The notes beneath the pieces are model-generated. The model worked only from the letters and a program-made list of their open reading frames with translations. It ran no database searches and was not told the DNA's origin. A stretch of DNA of 54,892 bases, taken from the NCBI GenBank assembly GCA_944388135.1, contig CALXHP010000008.1:1-54892 (forward strand). Direction: 5' to 3'. This DNA is from an uncultured Gemmiger sp. (GTDB taxonomy: Bacteria > Bacillota > Clostridia > Oscillospirales > Ruminococcaceae). Numbering within the stretch: the first letter of the stretch is position 1; each line of letters opens with the position of its first letter. Shown here one piece after another: positions 49,301 through 54,892 of this stretch. Position numbers and translations under genes: made by a program.

Positions 49301-50068
49301 TCATTCTTTGGGGGCGTCGGGATAGTCCCGCACATGAAGCAGATTTTCGGCATCCTTGACCTCTTCTTCGGTGGGGACCCGCACACCCTCCAGCGGGTAG
49401 GGAATCCCCAGATTCTGCCATTTGAAAAGGCCCAGGGTATGGTAGGGCAGGATCTCCACCCGGCGCACGGTAGGCAGGGTCTTGATAAAGGCATCCAGCT
49501 GCCGCAGTCCGTCGGCATCGTCGGTCAGGCCGGGCACCAGCACATGGCGAATCCAGAGGGGTACCCCATGGTCCGCCACATACCGGGCCATGGCCAGAAT
49601 GTTCCGGTTGGTATGGCCGGTGAGAGCCTTGTGCTTCTCGTCGTCGATCTCTTTCAGGTCGAGGATCACCAGGCTGGTATGTTCCAGCATGGCGTCGAAC
49701 CGGGCCATCCAGTCGGCGTTGTCCGGTGCAAAGGGCTGGCCACTGGTATCCAGCGCAGTGTGGATGTTCTTGGCGTGGGCCAGGCGGAACACCTCGCTGA
49801 CAAAGTCCATCTGCAGCAGCGGTTCCCCGCCGCTGATGGTCAGACCGCCGTTGTTGCGCCAGTAGTTCCGGTACCGGCAGGCAGCGTCAAAGGCCTCCTG
49901 GGGCGTTTTGGCAGTCTCTTTGGTGAAAGCCCAGGTCTCGGGATTGTGGCAGTACTGGCACCGCATGGCGCAGCCCTGCAAAAAGATAATATACCGGACT
50001 CCCGGCCCGTCCACCAGGCCGAAAGTCTCTACCGAATGGACATAGCCCATGGTTTCCTGTTGTGACAT
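49301..50068 (-). CDS. pflA: Pyruvate formate-lyase activating enzyme
   Basis: 255 aa radical-SAM protein. FLQGCAMRCQYCHNPETW holds the CxxxCxxC 4Fe-4S motif (about residues 29-36), and LTISGGEPLLQMDF is the SAM GGEP motif. It installs the glycyl radical on PflB. Separated from pflB by a terminator-like hairpin at 50094-50128, so its expression is likely set by read-through. AAAGGAG is 12 nt upstream of the ATG. Confidence 0.97.
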   Translation of the reverse strand: MSQQETMGYVHSVETFGLVDGPGVRYIIFLQGCAMRCQYCHNPETWAFTKETAKTPQEAFDAACRYRNYWRNNGGLTISGGEPLLQMDFVSEVFRLAHAKNIHTALDTSGQPFAPDNADWMARFDAMLEHTSLVILDLKEIDDEKHKALTGHTNRNILAMARYVADHGVPLWIRHVLVPGLTDDADGLRQLDAFIKTLPTVRRVEILPYHTLGLFKWQNLGIPYPLEGVRVPTEEEVKDAENLLHVRDYPDAPKE

Positions 50069-50093
50069 AGTTGGGTAGCTCCTTTGTAAACAA

Positions 50094-50128
50094 AAGATCC
50101 GCGGCCACAGAGGACAGCCGCGGATCTT
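50094..50128 (-). terminator. Terminator-like hairpin between pflB and pflA
   Basis: Perfect 12-bp stem AAGATCCGCGGC/GCCGCGGATCTT, 11-nt loop, followed leftward by TTGTTT. Expected to reduce pflA relative to pflB. Confidence 0.75.
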
Positions 50129-50147
50129 ACAAAATCAGTTCAGATGA

Positions 50148-52400
50148 TTACAGCACCTTGTGGCAGGTACGGGCAATGACATCCAGCTGCTGCTCGCGGG
50201 TCAGGTCGATGAACTTGACGGCGTAGCCGGAAACACGGATGGTGAAGTTGGCGTACTCTTCCTTCTCGGGATGCTCCATGGCGTCGATCAGCTTCTCTTT
50301 GCCAAAGACGTTGACGTTCAGGTGATGGGCGCCCTGATCGAAGTAGCCGTCCATGACCTGGACCAGGTTCTCCACACGCTCCTGCTCACTGTGGCCCAGG
50401 GCGTCGGGGCTGATGGTCTGGGTGTTGGAGATGCCGTCCAGCGCCCAGTGGTAGGGCAGCTTGGCCACCGAGTTCAGGCTGGCCAGCAGGCCGTGGGTCT
50501 CGGCACCGTAGCTGGGGTTGCCGCCGGGGGCAAAGGGCGTGTAAGCCTTGCGGCCGTCGGGCATGGCACCGGTGGCCTTGCCGTACACCACGTTGGAGGT
50601 GATGGTCAGGATGGAGGTAGTGGGCTCGGAGTTGCGGTAGGTGTGGCGACGCTTGATCTTCTCGATGAAGGTGCGCAGCAGGTTCACCGCAATGTCGTCG
50701 GCGCGGTCATCGTCGTTGCCGTACTTCGGGAAGTCGCCCTCGATCTCATAGTCGGTGACCAGGCCCTGCTCGTTGCGGATGCACTTGACCTTGGCGTACT
50801 TGATGGCGCTGAGGGAGTCCACCACGTGGCTGAAGCCTGCAATGCCGGTGGCAAAGGTGCGGCGCACATCGGTGTCGATGAGAGCCATCTCGGCGGCCTC
50901 GTAGTAGTACTTGTCGTGCATATACTGGATGAGGTTCAGGATGTTGACGTAAAGGCCGGCCAGCCAGTCCATCATCACGTCATACTTCTGAACGACCTCA
51001 TCGTAATCCAGGTATTCGCTGGTGATGGGGGCATAGTGGGGGCCTACCTGCTCGCCCAGCTTCTCGTCCACGCCGCCGTTGATGGCGTAGAGCAGGCACT
51101 TGGCCAGGTTGGCGCGGGCACCGAAGAACTGCATCTCCTTGCCGGTCTGGGTGGCAGACACGCAGCAGCAGATGGAGTAGTCATCGCCCCAGACCGGCTT
51201 CATGACGTCGTCATTCTCATACTGGACCGAGGAGGTCTTGATGGAGATACGGGCGGCGTAGTCCTTGAAGGTCTTGGGCAGAGCGGAAGAATAGAGCACC
51301 GTGATGTTGGGCTCCGGAGCGGGGCCCATGTTTTCCAGGGTGTGCAGGAAGCGGAAGTCGGTCTTGGTGACCATGGAACGGCCATCCATACCGATACCGG
51401 CCACTTCCAGGGTCGCCCAGACGGGGTCACCGCTGAACAGCTGGTTGTAGCTGGGGATACGGGCAAACTTGACCATGCGGAACTTCATGACCAGATGGTC
51501 GATGAGCTCCTGGGCCTGCTCCTCGGTGATCAGGCCGCGCTCCAGGTCACGCTGGATATAGATGTCCAGGAAGGTGGACACACGGCCCACGCTCATGGCA
51601 GCGCCGTTCTGGGTCTTGATAGCAGCCAGGTAGCCGAAGTAGAGCCACTGGACGGCTTCCTTGGCGTTGGCGGCGGGCTGGGAGATGTCGTAGCCGTAGG
51701 TGGCGGCCATCGCCTTCATGCCCTTCAGGGCGTTGATCTGCAGGGCCAGCTCCTCACGCTGGCGGATCACATCGTCCAGCATGGTGCCGTCGCCGCAGTT
51801 GGCAAAGTCGTTCTGCTTCTCCTTGATCAGGAAGTCGATACCGTAGAGCGCCACACGACGGTAGTCGCCCACGATACGGCCGCGGCCATAGGTGTCGGGC
51901 AGACCGGTGACGATGTGGCTGTGGCGGGCCTTGCGCATCTCGGGGGTGTAGGCATCAAACACCGCCTGGTTGTGGGTGCGGGTATACTGGGTAAAGATCT
52001 CGTGCAGCTTGGGGCTGGGGGTGTAGCCGTAGGTGGTGCAAGCCTGCTCCGCCATCTTGATACCGCCGTAGGGCATAAAAGCGCGCTTCAGCGGCTTGTC
52101 GGTCTGCAGGCCAACGATCTGCTCCAGATCCTTGAGTTCGGGGTCGATATAGCCCGGGCCATAGGCTGTCAGGCCGGAGACCACCTCGGTCTCCATGTCG
52201 AGGACACCGCCCTTGGCGCGCTCCTCTTTCTGCAGGGCCTGCAAAGCACCCCACAGTTTGTTGGTAGCTTCGGTGGGGCCGGCGAGGAAACTCTCGTCGC
52301 CGGCATAGGGTTTATAGTTCTTCTGGATGAAGTCACGGGTATTGACTTCTTCCTTCCAGATGCGGCCTTCAAAGCCTTCCCACTGCTTGAAATCTGTCAT
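50148..52400 (-). CDS. pflB: Pyruvate formate-lyase (formate C-acetyltransferase)
   Basis: 750 aa from the ATG at 52400 (GAAGGAG upstream; an in-frame upstream ATG at 52418 overlaps that site). Converts pyruvate and CoA to acetyl-CoA and formate. Active-site cysteines in [29 protein letters not shown] (about residues 408-436), C-terminal glycyl-radical motif [10 protein letters not shown] (about residue 725). An extra Cys adjoins the usual Cys-Cys pair. First gene of pflBA, with two or three tandem promoters upstream. Confidence 0.98.
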   Translation of the reverse strand: MTDFKQWEGFEGRIWKEEVNTRDFIQKNYKPYAGDESFLAGPTEATNKLWGALQALQKEERAKGGVLDMETEVVSGLTAYGPGYIDPELKDLEQIVGLQTDKPLKRAFMPYGGIKMAEQACTTYGYTPSPKLHEIFTQYTRTHNQAVFDAYTPEMRKARHSHIVTGLPDTYGRGRIVGDYRRVALYGIDFLIKEKQNDFANCGDGTMLDDVIRQREELALQINALKGMKAMAATYGYDISQPAANAKEAVQWLYFGYLAAIKTQNGAAMSVGRVSTFLDIYIQRDLERGLITEEQAQELIDHLVMKFRMVKFARIPSYNQLFSGDPVWATLEVAGIGMDGRSMVTKTDFRFLHTLENMGPAPEPNITVLYSSALPKTFKDYAARISIKTSSVQYENDDVMKPVWGDDYSICCCVSATQTGKEMQFFGARANLAKCLLYAINGGVDEKLGEQVGPHYAPITSEYLDYDEVVQKYDVMMDWLAGLYVNILNLIQYMHDKYYYEAAEMALIDTDVRRTFATGIAGFSHVVDSLSAIKYAKVKCIRNEQGLVTDYEIEGDFPKYGNDDDRADDIAVNLLRTFIEKIKRRHTYRNSEPTTSILTITSNVVYGKATGAMPDGRKAYTPFAPGGNPSYGAETHGLLASLNSVAKLPYHWALDGISNTQTISPDALGHSEQERVENLVQVMDGYFDQGAHHLNVNVFGKEKLIDAMEHPEKEEYANFTIRVSGYAVKFIDLTREQQLDVIARTCHKVL

Positions 52401-52445
52401 AAACGCACTCCTTCTCATCGTTTACGTTCCATATGTGGTGTTGAC

Positions 52446-52482
52446 ACAGATACTATAATACCATATCTGTAAAAAAACGCAA
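52446..52482 (-). promoter_or_regulatory. Proximal pflB promoter with overlapping palindrome
   Basis: Leftward TTGCGT (52477-52482), 16-nt spacer, TATTAT (52455-52460). ACAGATA-N11-TATCTGT (52446-52452, 52464-52470) straddles the -10, a candidate repressor operator. Confidence 0.65.
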
Positions 52483-52522
52483 GGGGCAATTTCCCATTTT
52501 GTGGTTTTTCCGCCTCTGTTCC

Positions 52523-52579
52523 TATACTATAGCAAAAATATAGGATATTGTATGTTGTCCCGGCAACACTTTTTTGCCG
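52523..52579. promoter_or_regulatory. AT-rich pflB control region
   Basis: Inside the 333-nt gap 52401-52733 with no gene. Leftward TTGCCG (52561-52566 region) and TATATT suggest a middle promoter. CGGCAA/TTGCCG (52561-52579) and CCTATA/TATAGG (52523-52546) are inverted repeats. I recognise no Rex or Fnr consensus. Confidence 0.35.
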
Positions 52580-52616
52580 CTTCTTTTTTCCCTCCTTCCG
52601 GGTCTGCATTTTTAGT

Positions 52617-52634
52617 GGTTAGTTGTATCTAACC
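52617..52634. promoter_or_regulatory. GGTTAG-N6-CTAACC inverted repeat at the distal pflB promoter
   Basis: Same half-sites, spacing and distance to the -10 as the element at 49220-49237. Centre sequence differs (TTGTAT versus CTTACG), so the arms, not the loop, are conserved. Confidence 0.7.
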
Positions 52635-52642
52635 TTGTGTTT

Positions 52643-52671
52643 AAGATACCACGCTGCTTTCCCTTTGTCAA
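52643..52671 (-). promoter_or_regulatory. Distal pflB promoter
   Basis: Leftward TTGACA (52666-52671), 17-nt spacer, TATCTT (52643-52648), about 236 nt upstream of the pflB ATG. Confidence 0.7.
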
Positions 52672-52684
52672 GGGCAAACGCAAA

Positions 52685-52720
52685 AACGGCTGCGCTTTCC
52701 AGACGGAAAACACAGCCGTT
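52685..52720 (-). terminator. Terminator of the membrane-protein gene
   Basis: 16-bp stem AACGGCTGTGTTTTCC/GGAAAGCGCAGCCGTT (two mismatches/wobbles), 4-nt loop, followed leftward by TTTTGCG. Confidence 0.82.
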
Positions 52721-52730
52721 TGTCCTTCTT

Positions 52731-53951
52731 TCAGAAAAAGAGAAAGTGGTAGGTCGCAATGGGGATGTTGTAGGATTCCCCCTCCATCAGCAGGACCAGG
52801 AAGCAGATGCCGCTGAAGATATGCCACGCCAGGGCAGCACCGCAGACCCACACCCGTATTCCCAGGCGGCCGCCGCGTTCGCCGCTGCGCCAAGCTGCCA
52901 GGGCCCGGAGCCAGACCGATACCGACTCCAACAGAAACACCCAATAGCAGATAAACGGGCCCCACCAAAGGTTGGCATGGTAGAGACGCTCACCGCTTTC
53001 CACCAGCAGCAGGGCTTCCGCCATGGAGACCGCAAAGAGCAGCAGACTGAACCGGTACCGGAATTCCGGCCAGGCTCTGCGTCCCAGCAGGATGCCTACC
53101 GCCGCCACAAACACAAAGGAGCGCAGCAGCCCCAGCACCGCGGCTTCATTGAAGGGTCCCCACAGCATGGCGTGGCGGTCAAAATCCACCGTAAAAATCA
53201 GCTTCATGCCGCTGTCCGCCTCGGAAAACAACACGTTGGCCTGAATGAGACAAAGGCCTATGCTGGGCAGAACGCTGCAGCCCATAATGACTTCCTGACG
53301 GAAATTTTTGCCGTGAGTGCGGACCAGATCGGCGATCAGCAGAATCAGCAGAGCCGGGGCAAAGGCAAACACAAGACTTGCCTTGAAACTGGTGGCCAGG
53401 GTCAGGCAGACCGTATAGACCACCCAGGCCCGCAGATCCAATTTACCGGCCATGCTGTGCCAGGCAGGATAGAAGCTGAGAACCGCCAGCAGGGCAAAGG
53501 GGGCCAGCATGATATAGGTGGTATTGTGGTAGACAGTGCCGATGACGGTACCCTGGTACCAGTACCCGCCCCGGGGCATCCAGACCGCCTGGGCCAGATA
53601 CACCGCCAGACTGACCAGCAGCCGGGCCGGAGGGGACCACCTGGGCAGTGCCGGACGAAGGCCCCAGGCAAAAACTGCCACCGCTGCCAGATGGAACAGC
53701 GCCAGCAAAACGGCAATGCCCCAACGCCCGCCCAATGCGTAGGCCGGACCCACCAGTAAGGAGGTGGTGGAGTAGATCATGCCCCGCTGGGCAAAGGCCA
53801 GATGCTGCCCCAGGTCGGAGGTATAGGGGTCGTTGCCGCCCCCCGGGGAGCATAGCTGCTGGTAATGCAGCCAGGCCATAGCCATGGTAAAAAGCGCCAG
53901 GAGCGACAGTGCTGCTGCCCACAGAATGCGTTGTTTGGTCGTTTTGGACAA
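52731..53951 (-). CDS. Polytopic membrane protein, GT-C-like
   Basis: 406 aa with about ten to eleven membrane helices. TTG start at 53951 fits GGGAGG 8 nt upstream; the ATG at 54008 has no such site and sits at the transcription start. After TM1 an extracellular loop has PGGGNDPYTSDLGQHLAFAQ, whose Asp residues resemble the first-loop Asp motif of GT-C glycosyltransferases; VYHNTTYIMLAPFALL and SFKASLVFAFAPALLI follow. A polymerase or polyprenyl-linked transferase for surface glycan is possible but not proven. Monocistronic. Confidence 0.82.
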   Translation of the reverse strand: MSKTTKQRILWAAALSLLALFTMAMAWLHYQQLCSPGGGNDPYTSDLGQHLAFAQRGMIYSTTSLLVGPAYALGGRWGIAVLLALFHLAAVAVFAWGLRPALPRWSPPARLLVSLAVYLAQAVWMPRGGYWYQGTVIGTVYHNTTYIMLAPFALLAVLSFYPAWHSMAGKLDLRAWVVYTVCLTLATSFKASLVFAFAPALLILLIADLVRTHGKNFRQEVIMGCSVLPSIGLCLIQANVLFSEADSGMKLIFTVDFDRHAMLWGPFNEAAVLGLLRSFVFVAAVGILLGRRAWPEFRYRFSLLLFAVSMAEALLLVESGERLYHANLWWGPFICYWVFLLESVSVWLRALAAWRSGERGGRLGIRVWVCGAALAWHIFSGICFLVLLMEGESYNIPIATYHFLFF

Positions 53952-54016
53952 AAAAGTTCCTCCCTTTTCGGCGGCAGACCGCCGCATGGGTCTACGGTAG
54001 AAAATCATATTCTATA

Positions 54017-54044
54017 ATGATACCATAGACACGGTAAAACGCAA
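54017..54044 (-). promoter_or_regulatory. Promoter of the polytopic membrane protein
   Basis: Leftward TTGCGT (54039-54044), 16-nt spacer, TATCAT (54017-54022). Confidence 0.5.
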
Positions 54045-54107
54045 GGCCCGGGCTGTTTTTTGGGCAGGGCTACCAAAAACAACCTATGAGGCACCGTTGT
54101 TTTTTGC

Positions 54108-54136
54108 TTGCCAAACCCGCCGCAATCCTGTATAAT
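54108..54136 (+). promoter_or_regulatory. Promoter of the small multidrug-export family gene
   Basis: TTGCCA (54108-54113), 17-nt spacer, TATAAT (54131-54136). Confidence 0.8.
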
Positions 54137-54180
54137 AGAGCCTGTTCTGTACAATAGAAATGACACTGTGAGGTTTCACG

Positions 54181-54663
54181 ATGCTGACAAGTTATCTGTA
54201 TGTTTTCTTTATTTCGATGGTGCCGCTGATCGAACTGCGCGGTGCGATTCCCGTGGGCGTTGTTGGCCTGGGCCTGCCCCTGTGGAGCGTTTACGTAGTT
54301 GCCATTCTGGGCAACATGCTGCCGGTTCCCTTCATCTTCTTCTTTGCCCGCAAAATTTTGGAGTGGGGTGCCAGCAAACCGGTCATCGGCAAGTTTTTTA
54401 CCTTCTGCCTGGAAAAAGGCCATCGCGGCGGTGAAAAGCTGAAAGCCACTGCTGGTCGGGGGCTGCCCTGGGCGCTGCTGCTCTTTGTAGGAATTCCCCT
54501 GCCGGGCACCGGTGCCTGGACCGGCACCCTGGCCGCCAGCCTGCTGGATATGGATTTCAAATCCAGCGTACTGGCCTGCATGGGCGGGGTCCTGCTGGCC
54601 GGCTGCATCATGGGCGCCCTGAGTGCCGCCGGCATCACCGCACTGGGTGCTGTGGTTGCATAA
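54181..54663 (+). CDS. Small multidrug export family membrane protein (COG2426-like)
   Basis: 160 aa with about four to five membrane helices. FISMVPLIELRGAIPVGVVGLGLPLW and LPVPFIFFFARKILEWGAS, then LLFVGIPLPGTGAWTGTLAASLL, the conserved GxPLPGTGAW core. Family role in export is only predicted from the family name (Sm_multidrug_ex); substrate unknown. GTGAGG is a weak ribosome-binding site 7 nt before the ATG. Own promoter and terminator. Confidence 0.9.
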   Translation: MLTSYLYVFFISMVPLIELRGAIPVGVVGLGLPLWSVYVVAILGNMLPVPFIFFFARKILEWGASKPVIGKFFTFCLEKGHRGGEKLKATAGRGLPWALLLFVGIPLPGTGAWTGTLAASLLDMDFKSSVLACMGGVLLAGCIMGALSAAGITALGAVVA

Positions 54664-54693
54664 GATTCCTTCCGTTCCTGTTTAAAAGTTCCT

Positions 54694-54727
54694 GCTCCGT
54701 CCGGCCCATACCGGGCGGGGCGTTTTT
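54694..54727 (+). terminator. Terminator of the small export gene
   Basis: GCTCCGTCCGG/CCGGGCGGGGC stem (two G-U), CCCATA loop, GTTTTTG tail. Confidence 0.85.
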
Positions 54728-54780
54728 GTTTTTCCGTCCTTTGTCTGCAGGCCGTCCTTTCCGGCTCTTTTGATTAGAAA

Positions 54781-54822
54781 AAATGCCCTTTTGCGCAGCA
54801 CTGCGCAAAAGGGCATTTGTTT
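54781..54822. terminator. Strong hairpin near the right edge
   Basis: 17-bp perfect arms AAATGCCCTTTTGCGCA and complement with a 4-nt loop, TTGTTTTG on the right and a long A/T flank on the left. Probably a terminator for a leftward gene outside the window. Confidence 0.7.
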
Positions 54823-54823
54823 T

Positions 54824-54892
54824 GTTAGCTTAAGCGTAACAACAACCCCCGGCTATGCCGGGGAGTGTAAAGAGATTATATAGTGAAAAAAG
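54824..54892 (+). mobile_element. Possible left end of an IS200/IS605-type element
   Basis: After the sequence GTTAGCTTAAGCGTAAC comes AACAACCCCC and a hairpin CCCCGGC-TAT-GCCGGGG (54847-54863), then a potential GTG start at 54883 (GTG AAA AAA). IS200/IS605 elements carry a short subterminal hairpin just before a tnpA start, which this resembles. The coding part lies outside the window, so this is only a suspicion. Confidence 0.3.

Noticed and set aside
50160-52472. Long open frame antisense to pflB (770 codons)
   Set aside because: Mirror of the pyruvate formate-lyase gene, no recognisable domain and a Val/Gly/His-rich shadow composition.

Overview
The window looks like one chromosomal stretch of a GC-rich, anaerobic, fermentative Firmicute. 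The gene content (pyruvate formate-lyase, SNF-type amino-acid transporter, MetNIQ, ECF S component, FeoB-associated Cys-rich protein, DUF1540, DUF4830, ZapA, U32 protease) and the combination of very GC-rich codon use with canonical AT-rich TTGaca/TATAAT promoters fit a gut Oscillospiraceae/Ruminococcaceae member (Faecalibacterium/Gemmiger/Subdoligranulum-like). That placement is inference. No rRNA, tRNA, CRISPR array or prophage was seen. A possible IS200/IS605-type left end sits at the extreme right edge.

Layout. 1-5.6 kb: small housekeeping units (proteasome-like protein, PTS EIIA, TetR regulator, HD hydrolase, Na+-dependent transporter divergent from threonine aldolase). 5.8-9.5 kb: metQ-metN-metI methionine ABC transporter, preceded by a long leader and divergent from an Rrf2 regulator. 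9.5-14.6 kb: SGNH hydrolase, ECF S component divergent from a MocR/PdxR-type regulator, SPFH/NfeD pair. 14.8-19.1 kb: glycogen phosphorylase and a GH13 enzyme. 19.3-24.1 kb: zapA-U32-dut-maf-mreB. 24.2-33.0 kb: a nonulosonic (legionaminic/sialic-type) acid operon ending in a split ThrE exporter. 33.1-37.7 kb: DUF4830 protein, GDPD, two-component system, DUF1540. 37.8-49.0 kb: Cys-rich membrane peptide, then PPK2 followed by nine glycosyltransferases in one run. 49.0-52.7 kb: a candidate small RNA and pflB-pflA. 52.7-54.9 kb: polytopic membrane protein and a small multidrug-export family protein.

How the parts work together. The legionaminic-type operon makes a CMP-activated nine-carbon acid, and the nine-glycosyltransferase operon presumably builds the surface glycan, but no flippase, polymerase or ligase is present here. 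The phosphorylase/GH13 pair degrades internal alpha-glucan, and PflBA handles pyruvate fermentation.

The strongest non-coding observations are two. (1) A Met/Cys-codon-rich leader peptide (run MMMCMC) lies directly upstream of an intrinsic terminator and a matching antiterminator segment ahead of metQ: a classical attenuator, with a second well-translated mini-ORF beyond the terminator. (2) An unannotated, structured RNA of about 220 nt downstream of pflA has a promoter whose architecture (-35, 17-nt spacer, -10, 8-nt gap, GGTTAG-N6-CTAACC) is repeated with identical spacing at a distal pflB promoter, implying a shared regulator.
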